Source: Rickettsiales bacterium (GTDB lineage: Bacteria > Pseudomonadota > Alphaproteobacteria > Rickettsiales > JABIRX01). From it: DNA of 50,042 bases. The notes beneath the pieces are model-generated. The model searched no databases. It saw nothing but the letters and a program-made list of their open reading frames with translations, and had not been told where the DNA came from. The stretch lies in assembly GCA_016778805.1 (NCBI GenBank), contig JADHOX010000004.1, positions 1 through 50,042 of the forward strand. Direction: 5' to 3'. Shown piece by piece: positions 20,562 to 28,732 of the stretch. The translations under genes were made by a program, and so were the position numbers. How positions within the stretch are numbered: position 1 is the stretch's first letter; every line of letters begins with the position of its first letter.

Positions 20562-21530
20562 ATGCCAAATTTATTAGATTCACCATTAGTTTATAAACCT
20601 TTTTCATATCCATGGGCTTATGAAGCGTGGGAAACACAACAAAAAATTCATTGGTTACCAGATGAAGTACCTTTAGCTGATGACGTTAAGGATTGGAAAA
20701 AAGATCTTACTGAAGCTGAGCGTCATTTATTAACTCAAATCTTTAGGTTTTTTACGCAAGCAGATATTGAAGTAAATAATTGTTATATGAAGCATTATTC
20801 ACAAGTTTTTAAGCCGACAGAAGTGCAAATGATGTTAGCAGCTTTTTCTAATATGGAAACAGTTCACATTGCTGCATATTCTCATTTGCTTGATACTATC
20901 GGTATGCCAGAGACTGAATATTCTGCATTTCTAAAATATAAAGAAATGAAGGATAAATATGATTACATGAATCAGTTTGGTTGTGATACCAAAAAAGACA
21001 TTGCAACTACTTTAGCTGTATTTGGTGGTTTTACTGAAGGATTGCAGTTATTTGCATCATTTGCTATTTTGTTAAATTTCCAAAGATTTGGTAAAATGAA
21101 AGGAATGGGGCAAATTGTAACATGGTCAATAAGAGACGAAACCCTGCATACAGAATCAATCATCAAACTATACAGAACTTTTATCAAAGAAAATTCTGAA
21201 ATTTATGATGATGAGTTGAAAGGTAGAATTTATAATGCTTGTACAACTATTGTTCATTTAGAAGATGCTTTTATTGATTTAGCTTTTGAGTTAGGTGCAG
21301 TTGAAGGTTTAACTGCTCGTGAAGTAAAGCAATATATAAGATATATTGCCGATAGAAGATTGATGCAATTAGGATTAAAAGAAATTTACATGACTGATAA
21401 AAACCCATTACCATGGTTGGATGAAATTCTTAATGGTGTTGAGCATACAAATTTCTTTGAAAATAGAGTTACAGAATATACTAGAGCTGCTACAAAGGGA
21501 AGTTGGGATGAAGTTTTTGCTGCTGCATAA
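20562..21530 (+). CDS. nrdB: Class I ribonucleoside-diphosphate reductase, beta subunit
   Basis: Radical-generating subunit of ribonucleotide reductase, 322 residues. By comparison with E. coli R2, the di-metal ligands are all present: D68 (QADIEVN), E99 and H102 (METVH), E159 (GFTEGLQLF), E193 and H196 (RDETLH). The radical tyrosine is Y106, four residues after H102, as in class Ia. Other signatures are the N-terminal YEAWETQQKIHWLPDEV. The C-terminus lacks a long extension and ends in a short acidic/aromatic tail expected to dock into NrdA. It is cotranscribed with nrdA under the upstream NrdR boxes. Confidence 0.97.
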   Translation: MPNLLDSPLVYKPFSYPWAYEAWETQQKIHWLPDEVPLADDVKDWKKDLTEAERHLLTQIFRFFTQADIEVNNCYMKHYSQVFKPTEVQMMLAAFSNMETVHIAAYSHLLDTIGMPETEYSAFLKYKEMKDKYDYMNQFGCDTKKDIATTLAVFGGFTEGLQLFASFAILLNFQRFGKMKGMGQIVTWSIRDETLHTESIIKLYRTFIKENSEIYDDELKGRIYNACTTIVHLEDAFIDLAFELGAVEGLTAREVKQYIRYIADRRLMQLGLKEIYMTDKNPLPWLDEILNGVEHTNFFENRVTEYTRAATKGSWDEVFAAA

Positions 21531-21584
21531 TTAGTTACCTATCATTATTACAGCTACCTTTCTACTTGCAGCTTGGTTTTATAT

Positions 21585-21618
21585 CGATATCATATGCTTC
21601 TTTAAGTATATGATATCG
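21585..21618 (+). promoter_or_regulatory. 13-bp hairpin abutting the mtaB start codon
   Basis: CGATATCATATGC (21585-21597) pairs with GTATATGATATCG (21606-21618), with one G-T pair and an 8-base loop TTCTTTAA. The mtaB ATG begins at 21621. No Shine-Dalgarno sequence is visible outside the stem and no T tract follows it, so it could be a translational control structure, a poor bidirectional terminator for nrdAB, or a palindromic protein-binding site. Confidence 0.6.
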
Positions 21619-21620
21619 TT

Positions 21621-22880
21621 ATGTCAAATCATGTAGTTACCTTTGGGTGCAGATTAAATATTTCAGAATCAGAGATTATAAAAACTGAAGTTAACAATTC
21701 AGGTTTAGATAACCTTATTATTTTTAATTCTTGTTCAGTAACTAAAGAAGCTGAAAGAAAATTAAAACAATCAATTAGAAAAAATAAAAAATTACATCCT
21801 GATAAAAAGATTTTAGTAACAGGTTGTGCAGCACAAATTAATCCAGAGAAATATAGTTCAATGGATGAAGTTGATTATGTTCTGGGTAATAAAGAAAAAT
21901 TAGATTTTAGAAGTTATAAGAATTTGACTGATAAAAATAATATTATTGTTTCAGATATTATGCAACTCGAGGAATCAGCATTACATATGATCAATGATTT
22001 TGAAGGAAAGGCTAGAGCATTTGTTGAAATCCAGAATGGTTGTGATCATAGATGCACTTATTGTATAATTCCATATGGAAGGGGAAATAATAGAAGTCAC
22101 ACCATTACTGAAATTGTTAATGCTTGTAATTTATTAGTTAAAAGAGGTTATACTGAAATTGTTTTTACAGGAGTTGATATTACAGATTATGGTAAAAATC
22201 TCCCAGGTAAACCAAAATTAGGCCAATTAATCAAAAGAGTTCTAAGTTTATGTCCTGGAATCAAAAGGCTTCGTCTTTCATCAATTGATGTAGCTGAAAT
22301 TGATGAAGAATTAATTGAGTTAATTGAATTTGAAAAAAGATTAATGCCGCATTTACATTTATCACTTCAATCAGGTGATGATATGATTCTTAAGCGAATG
22401 AAAAGACGTCACAATAGCGAACAAGTATATGAATTTTGTAATAAAGTAAAAAAATTACGACCAAATTGTACATTTGGTGCTGATATAATTACTGGATTCC
22501 CAACTGAAACTTCAGAAATGTTTGAAAATAGTTTTCAATTAATAAAAGATTTAAACTTTACACATTTACATGTATTTCCATATTCGGAAAGAGAAGGAAC
22601 TCCAGCTGCTAAAATTCCAAATGATAAACAAGTTGCTAAAAATATCAGAAAAGAACGTGCTGAAAATTTGAGGTTATTGGCTAAAAACAATTTATTAAAA
22701 TATAAGATGACACTTGTTGGTAAACAACTTTCTTGTTTGGTAGAGTCTGAGAAAACAATATGTTCAGAAGAGTTTTTAAAGTTAAGCTTTAAAAACGATT
22801 TTGCTCAAGGTGATATTATTAATGTTAAAATAAATTCATATGATATGTCATCTGATAAATTTGATATAGCATTATGTTAA
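21621..22880 (+). CDS. mtaB: tRNA t6A37 methylthiotransferase
   Basis: Radical-SAM enzyme that converts t6A to ms2t6A at position 37 of tRNAs reading ANN codons. 419 residues. The order is an N-terminal UPF0004 domain whose three cysteines C10, C38 and C69 would bind the auxiliary 4Fe-4S cluster; a radical-SAM core with C141, C145 and C148 in NGCDHRCTYC; and a C-terminal TRAM-like domain. The second residue pattern VVTFGCRLNISESE is that of MtaB rather than MiaB or RimO. The start is fixed by this N-terminal motif, even though a hairpin sits directly before it. ftsY overlaps its end by seven bases. Confidence 0.93.
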   Translation: MSNHVVTFGCRLNISESEIIKTEVNNSGLDNLIIFNSCSVTKEAERKLKQSIRKNKKLHPDKKILVTGCAAQINPEKYSSMDEVDYVLGNKEKLDFRSYKNLTDKNNIIVSDIMQLEESALHMINDFEGKARAFVEIQNGCDHRCTYCIIPYGRGNNRSHTITEIVNACNLLVKRGYTEIVFTGVDITDYGKNLPGKPKLGQLIKRVLSLCPGIKRLRLSSIDVAEIDEELIELIEFEKRLMPHLHLSLQSGDDMILKRMKRRHNSEQVYEFCNKVKKLRPNCTFGADIITGFPTETSEMFENSFQLIKDLNFTHLHVFPYSEREGTPAAKIPNDKQVAKNIRKERAENLRLLAKNNLLKYKMTLVGKQLSCLVESEKTICSEEFLKLSFKNDFAQGDIINVKINSYDMSSDKFDIALC

Positions 22881-23800
22881 AAAAACTCCTTAAAATTTTT
22901 AGTAAAAAATCGGCAGTAGAACCTAATAAAGGTTTAACCAAATCAAGAGCTCATTTTAAACAATATCTCAATAGTTTTTTTGCAAAAAATAAACTTTCAA
23001 TTGATGATTTACAATCAATTGAAGAAATTATGATTAAAAGTGATATTGGCGTAAAATTTACGCAAAAATTTATTAATCTTATTAAAGAAAAAAATATTTC
23101 AGGTCAAAATTTGAAGCAAGAATTAGCAACTCAACTTTCAGATTACTTAAAAGAATATGAAGGGAAAATTAATCTTAAATCATCACCATATGTGATTTTG
23201 TTTTCTGGAGTAAATGGTGCTGGTAAAACAACATCAATTGGAAAATTAGCAAATTTATATAAAGATCAAAATAAAAAAGTTCTGCTTGCAGCATGTGATA
23301 CTTATAGAGCAGCTGCTGTAAAACAGTTAGAGGTTTGGGCAGAAAGAGCGCAAGTTGATATAGTAACTCCTGAAAAAGAAGGTCAGGATCCTGCTTCAGT
23401 TGCTCATAAAGCTTTTAATAAAGCAAAAACTGATGGTTATGATATAGTGTTAATTGATACAGCAGGTAGGTTACAAAATTATAAAAATTTAATGGAACAG
23501 CTTAGCAAAATATCAAGAGTAATAAAAAAAATTGATCAATCAGCACCACATTTATCATTATTGACAATTGATGGTAACACAGGACAAAATGCTATCAAAC
23601 AATTTGAAGGTTTTAATGATAATGTAGAGATAAATGGTTTAATTGTAACAAAATTAGATGGTACTGCTAAAGGCGGAGTTTTAGTTGCTCTTGCTGACTT
23701 ATTTAAAGTTAAGGTTTTCTTTTTGGGGCAGGGTGAAAAAATTTCTGATCTAAAAGCTTTTGCTGCTGATGATTTTGCAAAAGAATTATTTATAGATTAA
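22874..23800 (+). CDS. ftsY: Signal recognition particle receptor FtsY
   Basis: SRP-receptor GTPase that delivers ribosome-nascent chain complexes to the Sec translocon at the inner membrane. 308 residues: an N domain (residues ~25-95) and a G domain with GVNGAGKT (112-119), DTYRAAAVKQLEVW, DTAGRLQ, and TKLDGTAKGG. The long acidic A domain of E. coli FtsY is missing; only ~20 basic, hydrophobic residues (MLKKLLKIFSKKSAV) precede the N domain, as in many alphaproteobacteria, and may act as a membrane-binding helix. It overlaps mtaB by seven bases (ATG inside the mtaB end). Confidence 0.96.
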   Translation: MLKKLLKIFSKKSAVEPNKGLTKSRAHFKQYLNSFFAKNKLSIDDLQSIEEIMIKSDIGVKFTQKFINLIKEKNISGQNLKQELATQLSDYLKEYEGKINLKSSPYVILFSGVNGAGKTTSIGKLANLYKDQNKKVLLAACDTYRAAAVKQLEVWAERAQVDIVTPEKEGQDPASVAHKAFNKAKTDGYDIVLIDTAGRLQNYKNLMEQLSKISRVIKKIDQSAPHLSLLTIDGNTGQNAIKQFEGFNDNVEINGLIVTKLDGTAKGGVLVALADLFKVKVFFLGQGEKISDLKAFAADDFAKELFID

Positions 23801-23809
23801 GATTATTTA

Positions 23810-23834
23810 AAGCAATTAGACAGCATTATTGCTT
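23810..23834 (+). terminator. Weak stem-loop after ftsY
   Basis: AAGCAAT (23810-23816) pairs with ATTGCTT (23828-23834) across an 11-base loop, starting ten bases after the ftsY stop. It is followed by the palindrome GTAAAATTTTAC (23836-23847). A seven-pair stem without a T tract is weak evidence for termination. Confidence 0.25.
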
Positions 23835-23866
23835 AGTAAAATTTTACCTATATGTTGTTTTTATAT

Positions 23867-23943
23867 GCATCCGTAGCTCAGCTGGATAGAGCGCCAGATT
23901 TCGGCTCTGGAGGCCGGGGGTTCGACTCCTCCCGGGTGCACCA
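23867..23943 (+). tRNA. tRNA-Arg (anticodon TCG)
   Basis: Full cloverleaf: acceptor GCATCCG/CGGGTGC (one T-G pair), D arm with AGCTCAGCTGGATAGAGC, anticodon stem CCAGA/TCTGG around loop TTTCGGC (anticodon TCG, reading CGA and probably other CGN codons), a five-base variable loop, and T arm CGGGGGTTCGACTCCTCCCG. The CCA end is encoded (23941-23943). Confidence 0.96.
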
Positions 23944-24017
23944 AAAATATTCTTTCAAAACTGATACATAAAATATATTCTCTACTGATTAAATCATTTT
24001 GTTTTATTAATAGCTTA

Positions 24018-24045
24018 TTGACAAAACCAACTAAATAATTACAAG
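24018..24045 (+). promoter_or_regulatory. Probable promoter of the PEPC-like gene
   Basis: TTGACA (24018-24023, consensus -35), a 16-base spacer, then TACAAG (24040-24045, 4 of 6 matches to TATAAT). The predicted transcript would start about 20 bases before the ATG at 24073. The rest of the 129-base gap after the tRNA shows nothing else. Confidence 0.4.
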
Positions 24046-24072
24046 CTTTACGTGAATTTATGATGTTTCAAA

Positions 24073-27000
24073 ATGAGAAATATAAAGCCTGTATCAAATA
24101 TTATTCGTCAATATTCTAATAATGCTAATGAACCCTCTGTTTTAGGAGTTGTTTTTAGTTCGTTAAAGCTTCAAATAGAAAATCGTGTTAAGCATGAAGT
24201 AGAGCAAATAAAAAGTGATCCGAAATTTAGAAGTAATAAGCTTTCTAATATTGGATTTGGTCATAAAGTTATTGCTTCAAGAACAATGTATCATAAAGTT
24301 TATGGTGAAATAAATTATACATCTGTGAATCCCATTCATGAACTTGAAAAAAAATTATCAAAGCAAGAAATAAAAGATTTAATAAAAAGTAATCCAGTTG
24401 AATTTGATTTTACAGCACACCCTACAGAAGGACAAAATGAATCTTTTTATTTAGTTAAACAATCAATTATTAAAGCTATATCCTTAATGGGTAAGGTTAT
24501 GTATTCTCATAAGGTTGCACCTATGGATGTGATCGATCTTAACCGCGTAAGAATTATGAATGATTTAAAACCTTTTGAATTATCAAAACTTCCTAGTTTT
24601 AGAAGGTTTTTAAATACAGCATCAGAAACTTGTGAAGTATTGGTAAAAGATTTTATGGGATCTCCAATTCACCATGAAAATAAAATGACTAGGCAGGAAG
24701 AAACTGAAATGCTGCTTAATCGTATGCTTAATGTTAAAAAATCATCAGCAAGGTTAGTATCTGATTTTCCAGAATATTTTGATGAATACCATACTAAAAT
24801 AGGTTCTTGGGTTGGTGATTTAGATGGAAAAGATAATATTAATGCGGGTCATGTTGTTATTTTTACTTACAAAGCACAGCAAAAATTTTTCGAATCTTTG
24901 ATCGAGCAACTAGAAGATTTTGATAATTTACTTAAGCTTTGTAAAATTGATAATACAGATTTTAAAGAAAATGTTCTTGATAAAATAATATTTCTCGCAT
25001 CGCAAAATAATGATAAAATACTCATTGGCGAAAATGCTGTTAGAATGGAACAAAGGCTCGATCATATTTTAGCTTCATGTCCAATAAAGGATGATAAGGT
25101 AATTGTAAGTGAATATTCTAAAATAAGGAATTTTATTAAGTTTTCAGGTTGCAAGATTTCCTATAATGGTTTTAGCAGCCGTGAAGAAGTTGATAAAACA
25201 GTTGATGCTGCAATTGAGATCGAAAAAAAATGTTTTTCTGAAAAACCTCTATCTTTTTCTAGTAATGCAGAGAATCTTGCACAGAATTTTGATAAATTAT
25301 CAGCTATGGCCAAGAGACAGGTTATGTGTATGATGGAGTCTGCAATTTTAAATAATAGGCATCAGCATATAATTTCTCAGTTTAATGGAAGTTCAGAAAG
25401 CTATAAGAAAATTTTGTTTTTATTTGAATTAGTTAAAAAATTACCGGAATTTCATCAAAATATAGAATTTTTTAAAACTTATTATGACAAAATAAGTGAA
25501 GTTGAAGATTTTGATTTATATGAACAATTATTTAGCACTAATTCTATAAAATCAGCATTATCTTCAAAAGTTCAATTATCACCACTTGCTGAAGATCTAG
25601 AAACCATATCTAATATTAATTCCTACACTGAATCAATAATTTCAGACCCAGAAATTTTATCATATATAAAAGATTCAGGTGGTATATTAAGACAGACTAG
25701 AAGTAATAGTGATGGTACAGCTGCTCTTGGTAGTCATTTTGCTGTTTATTCTCATTTGATAGCTGATCAAAAAGTTAAATCAATAGCAGTTGATAAAGGT
25801 TTGGTTCCTAAAATTTTATCAGGTGCTGGTAATAATGATGGAGATAGAAATGGTTCGCATTCTATAGATATTACTCCAAATCATCTTACTGTTCAGGGTT
25901 CAGATGGACAAAATATTGATCTTGCAAGAATTGTTGATTTATCTCTAAAAAATGAAGATAAATCGGAACAATTATTAGAACAATTAAGATTAAATTATTC
26001 AGATGATAAATTAAAAGAATTATTAGATTTTTATTATATTCAACATAAGCAAAGTGAGTTTGGCTTAATGAAAAATGTTGATAGTAAGGATTTGTTTCTA
26101 GGTAAGATAATTCATAGAGGTATAATTCAAGAAAAAACCTTAAATGATCTTGATAGACTGAGTTCTAGACCTTCAAACCGTGGTGGTGAGAATTCATTTG
26201 CAAAACAACTATCAGATATTGATATTAACGCACCAACGCAAACGATGTTTAAAAAAGATATGCGAAGAATTGGTGAAACAAATACTCAAAGGCTAAGTGT
26301 TTCTACATTTTCTTTAGCTCCATATTATGAATCACCGACAAAATTTGATCAAGATTTACTCGCTGATTTTTATAAGATTCCACAATTTAAAAATATATCT
26401 TGTACAGCGTTATTTAAGCTTGGTATTGCAGATTATAAATCATTATTTTTATTAAATCGTTTAAATGTAAGACCAGATTTTAATGAGGTTAAAAGAAAAG
26501 CTTTATTATATGAAAAATTTTTAAATATTGCAGAAAAGGATTCTAATCTAGCTGCATTTGAATTCGCTGAATCTCATCATTTTAACAATTTAAATGCCTT
26601 TAAAGAATATATTTGTTGTTATCATGCTATAAAGGTGAAAAATGTTTTAAGGAATATAATTGAACCATTAATTTATAATTCAGATCAATCTATTAAAGAC
26701 TCAGTTGAAGTAATTTTAAAAGAAATGGAATCAAAACAGTTAGTTTTTGAGAATTATGGTAAAGATGTAACCAATATTTTACAGGTTTTAGTTGATGACA
26801 AATCTCAAACTATCGATGATCGAAAAATATTTGCAGCTATTGCTCAAAAAATTCATAATTTTAGAAAACCAGACCATTCTTTTGATACAAGAAGATCTTT
26901 AATTGAAACTGGTACTGATGCAATAGAATGGCAGGATGATCAAAGTTTGGATTTAGTTGGAGATTATTTGTCAAGAATAATTAGATCTTCAGGAAATCCT

Positions 27001-27201
27001 GGAAGTGGAACTGGTGGTAAAGTCGGTGGTCTGTGTAATTGCCAACATCAATATCACATTAATAATAGCTCAACATTAGTTCTTAATGTTGACGAATTAA
27101 CTAATGATATAAAAGAAAAAGAATCAAGTAAGTTAAATTCAGTTACTAATATTAATGAATTAGATGATATTAGATCTGATAATTCTATATTATCGAGATA
27201 G
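24073..27201 (+). CDS. Divergent phosphoenolpyruvate carboxylase homologue, probably altered or inactive
   Basis: 1042 residues with the scattered landmarks of PEPC in the right order: TAHPTE (114-119, H116 matching E. coli H138), GSWVGDLDGKDN (244-255; normally GSWMGGDRDGNP), VRMEQR (323-328, R328 matching R396), PLAEDLE (504-510, E507 matching metal ligand E506), SNSDGT (544-549), a glycine loop (584-594), SRPSNRG (698-704) and MRRI (R731 matching R699). However the second metal ligand D543 is N545, K546 has no counterpart, and the GRGGSIGRGG loop reads GAGNNDGDRNG. Normal carboxylation of PEP is therefore doubtful. Instead of the RNTG C-terminus there is a Gly-rich tail with C988, C990, H992 and H995 and ~45 further polar residues. 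It is ~150 residues longer than E. coli PEPC. Intact frame argues against a pseudogene. Confidence 0.78.
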   Translation: MRNIKPVSNIIRQYSNNANEPSVLGVVFSSLKLQIENRVKHEVEQIKSDPKFRSNKLSNIGFGHKVIASRTMYHKVYGEINYTSVNPIHELEKKLSKQEIKDLIKSNPVEFDFTAHPTEGQNESFYLVKQSIIKAISLMGKVMYSHKVAPMDVIDLNRVRIMNDLKPFELSKLPSFRRFLNTASETCEVLVKDFMGSPIHHENKMTRQEETEMLLNRMLNVKKSSARLVSDFPEYFDEYHTKIGSWVGDLDGKDNINAGHVVIFTYKAQQKFFESLIEQLEDFDNLLKLCKIDNTDFKENVLDKIIFLASQNNDKILIGENAVRMEQRLDHILASCPIKDDKVIVSEYSKIRNFIKFSGCKISYNGFSSREEVDKTVDAAIEIEKKCFSEKPLSFSSNAENLAQNFDKLSAMAKRQVMCMMESAILNNRHQHIISQFNGSSESYKKILFLFELVKKLPEFHQNIEFFKTYYDKISEVEDFDLYEQLFSTNSIKSALSSKVQLSPLAEDLETISNINSYTESIISDPEILSYIKDSGGILRQTRSNSDGTAALGSHFAVYSHLIADQKVKSIAVDKGLVPKILSGAGNNDGDRNGSHSIDITPNHLTVQGSDGQNIDLARIVDLSLKNEDKSEQLLEQLRLNYSDDKLKELLDFYYIQHKQSEFGLMKNVDSKDLFLGKIIHRGIIQEKTLNDLDRLSSRPSNRGGENSFAKQLSDIDINAPTQTMFKKDMRRIGETNTQRLSVSTFSLAPYYESPTKFDQDLLADFYKIPQFKNISCTALFKLGIADYKSLFLLNRLNVRPDFNEVKRKALLYEKFLNIAEKDSNLAAFEFAESHHFNNLNAFKEYICCYHAIKVKNVLRNIIEPLIYNSDQSIKDSVEVILKEMESKQLVFENYGKDVTNILQVLVDDKSQTIDDRKIFAAIAQKIHNFRKPDHSFDTRRSLIETGTDAIEWQDDQSLDLVGDYLSRIIRSSGNPGSGTGGKVGGLCNCQHQYHINNSSTLVLNVDELTNDIKEKESSKLNSVTNINELDDIRSDNSILSR

Positions 27202-28107
27202 CTTAATTTTTTCAGTTATAAAAAGAGTAATTATAATAATTAATGAACTGAAAATTTGGGTCATTGTCATTGTTTCATTAAGTATAAAGTAACAAAGAGT
27301 TATTGTAATAACTGGGCCTGTTGTGTTAAGCATTGAAAATCTTGTTGCTCCAATTTGTTTTATTCCCTCTGAAATTAATAATAGTGGCAGAAAGGTGCAA
27401 AATACTGCCATAGAGATTATGATTAGGTAACCATTTAGTGATATATCAAAATTTAAATTTGCGTTTTGGCTTATAAAGAAAAAATGAATATTAATAAAAA
27501 TAAAGGAGATGCTAACTGCATATGTAGTAAATAAAATACTACCAAGCTTTTTGCCTATTTGTTGATTAATGACTATATATATTGAATAACTAATTGCAGC
27601 AATAAGAGCTAAATAGATTCCTTGAATATTTGATGATGAAAAATTATTGTTAAACCCTTCAAGAACAAATAATAAGGATGTTTGAATAATAAAGAATGTT
27701 AAAATATCTGATTTTGATGGCAGTTTTTTTATAATAAAACAATTCCAAATAATCACATATATTGGAAATGTATAAAGAATAATGCGATTGATATTAGCAT
27801 TAATCAATTTTAATGAGTAAAAATCTGATAGAGTTGCTAAATAATAGCCAAAAAAACCTGCTAAACTACAACTTAACAAAGTTTTTCGATCGCATATCTT
27901 TAATAGTAAATTCTTTTTGGATTTATAAAAGGCGAAAAGAATTAATAGTGGAACTGTAATTAAAAATCTTAAATAAAATAAATCTAAAACTGCAATTTGT
28001 TCATGATATGCAAGTTTTACTAAAATTGATCTAACTGATAATAAAAATGTCGCACAAATTATTAAAAATATACCTAATATTTGATTATTATTTTTTGATA
28101 ATTGCAT
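27190..28107 (-). CDS. EamA/DMT family permease
   Basis: 305-residue inner-membrane protein with about ten hydrophobic helices, arranged as two EamA halves of ~145 residues each. This is the drug/metabolite transporter superfamily, which includes exporters of amino acids, purines and other metabolites; the substrate is not predictable. Motif-like segments are VRSILVKLAYH in helix 1 and the C-terminal GPVITITLCYFILNETMT, typical of EamA repeats. It is the last gene in a run with purM and purN, with a 27-base gap after purN, so a link to purine metabolites is possible but unproven. Its stop overlaps the PEPC-like gene by 12 bases. Confidence 0.88.
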   Translation of the reverse strand: MQLSKNNNQILGIFLIICATFLLSVRSILVKLAYHEQIAVLDLFYLRFLITVPLLILFAFYKSKKNLLLKICDRKTLLSCSLAGFFGYYLATLSDFYSLKLINANINRIILYTFPIYVIIWNCFIIKKLPSKSDILTFFIIQTSLLFVLEGFNNNFSSSNIQGIYLALIAAISYSIYIVINQQIGKKLGSILFTTYAVSISFIFINIHFFFISQNANLNFDISLNGYLIIISMAVFCTFLPLLLISEGIKQIGATRFSMLNTTGPVITITLCYFILNETMTMTQIFSSLIIIITLFITEKIKLSR

Positions 28108-28134
28108 TAAGGGTAAACAATATTTTAAGAATAT

Positions 28135-28731
28135 TTATAAAATTTTATTAATTGCTTCAATATAAGCAATATGTTCAATTTGATGAATTTTCTTTTTAAG
28201 AGAATTTAAATCATCATTTCTATCAATAGAAATTTTTTTTTGAATAATAATATCACCTGAATCTATTTCAGGAATTACATAATGAATAGTACAACCAGTC
28301 TCAGATTCTTGGGCATTAAAAGCTTCTTCAATAGCATTAGCCCCTTTAAATTTTGGTAATAAAGAAGGGTGAATATTAATCATTTTACCATGATATTTTT
28401 TTGTAAAATCAGCTGTTAGAATACGCATAAATCCGGCTAAACAGATTAGATCAAAATGTTTGTGATCCAGTTGTTTTTCTATTTCTATTTCAAAATCACG
28501 TCTGTTATTAAAATTTTTATGATTAATTATTGCATAAGGAATATTATTTTCTTTAGCATGATTAATACCATAGGCATTTGGATTATTTGAGATAACTAAA
28601 ACAACTTCAGCATTTATTTCATTATTTAATGAGGCTTCTATAATTGCCTTTAAATTACTGCCAGTGCCAGAAATTAAAACTACAATTTTATGTTTAGATT
28701 TTTGATTATTTGATAGTTGGTTGTTAGCCAT
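28135..28731 (-). CDS. purN: Phosphoribosylglycinamide formyltransferase
   Basis: Third step of de novo purine synthesis: transfers a formyl group from 10-formyl-THF to GAR. 198 residues. Catalytic residues are N119 and H121 (INIHPSLLPKFKG) and D157 (EIDSGDI), with the same 36-residue His-Asp spacing as E. coli PurN; the N-terminal phosphate loop is SGTGSNL (21-27). The first ~13 residues (MANNQLSNNQKSK) are a short polar extension. It starts one base after the purM stop, the standard purM-purN operon order. Confidence 0.95.
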   Translation of the reverse strand: MANNQLSNNQKSKHKIVVLISGTGSNLKAIIEASLNNEINAEVVLVISNNPNAYGINHAKENNIPYAIINHKNFNNRRDFEIEIEKQLDHKHFDLICLAGFMRILTADFTKKYHGKMINIHPSLLPKFKGANAIEEAFNAQESETGCTIHYVIPEIDSGDIIIQKKISIDRNDDLNSLKKKIHQIEHIAYIEAINKIL

Positions 28732-28732
28732 T

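Noticed and set aside
24060-24065. Two ATGs just before the PEPC-like gene
   Set aside because: Both (24060 and 24063) are out of frame with the long open frame starting at 24073.
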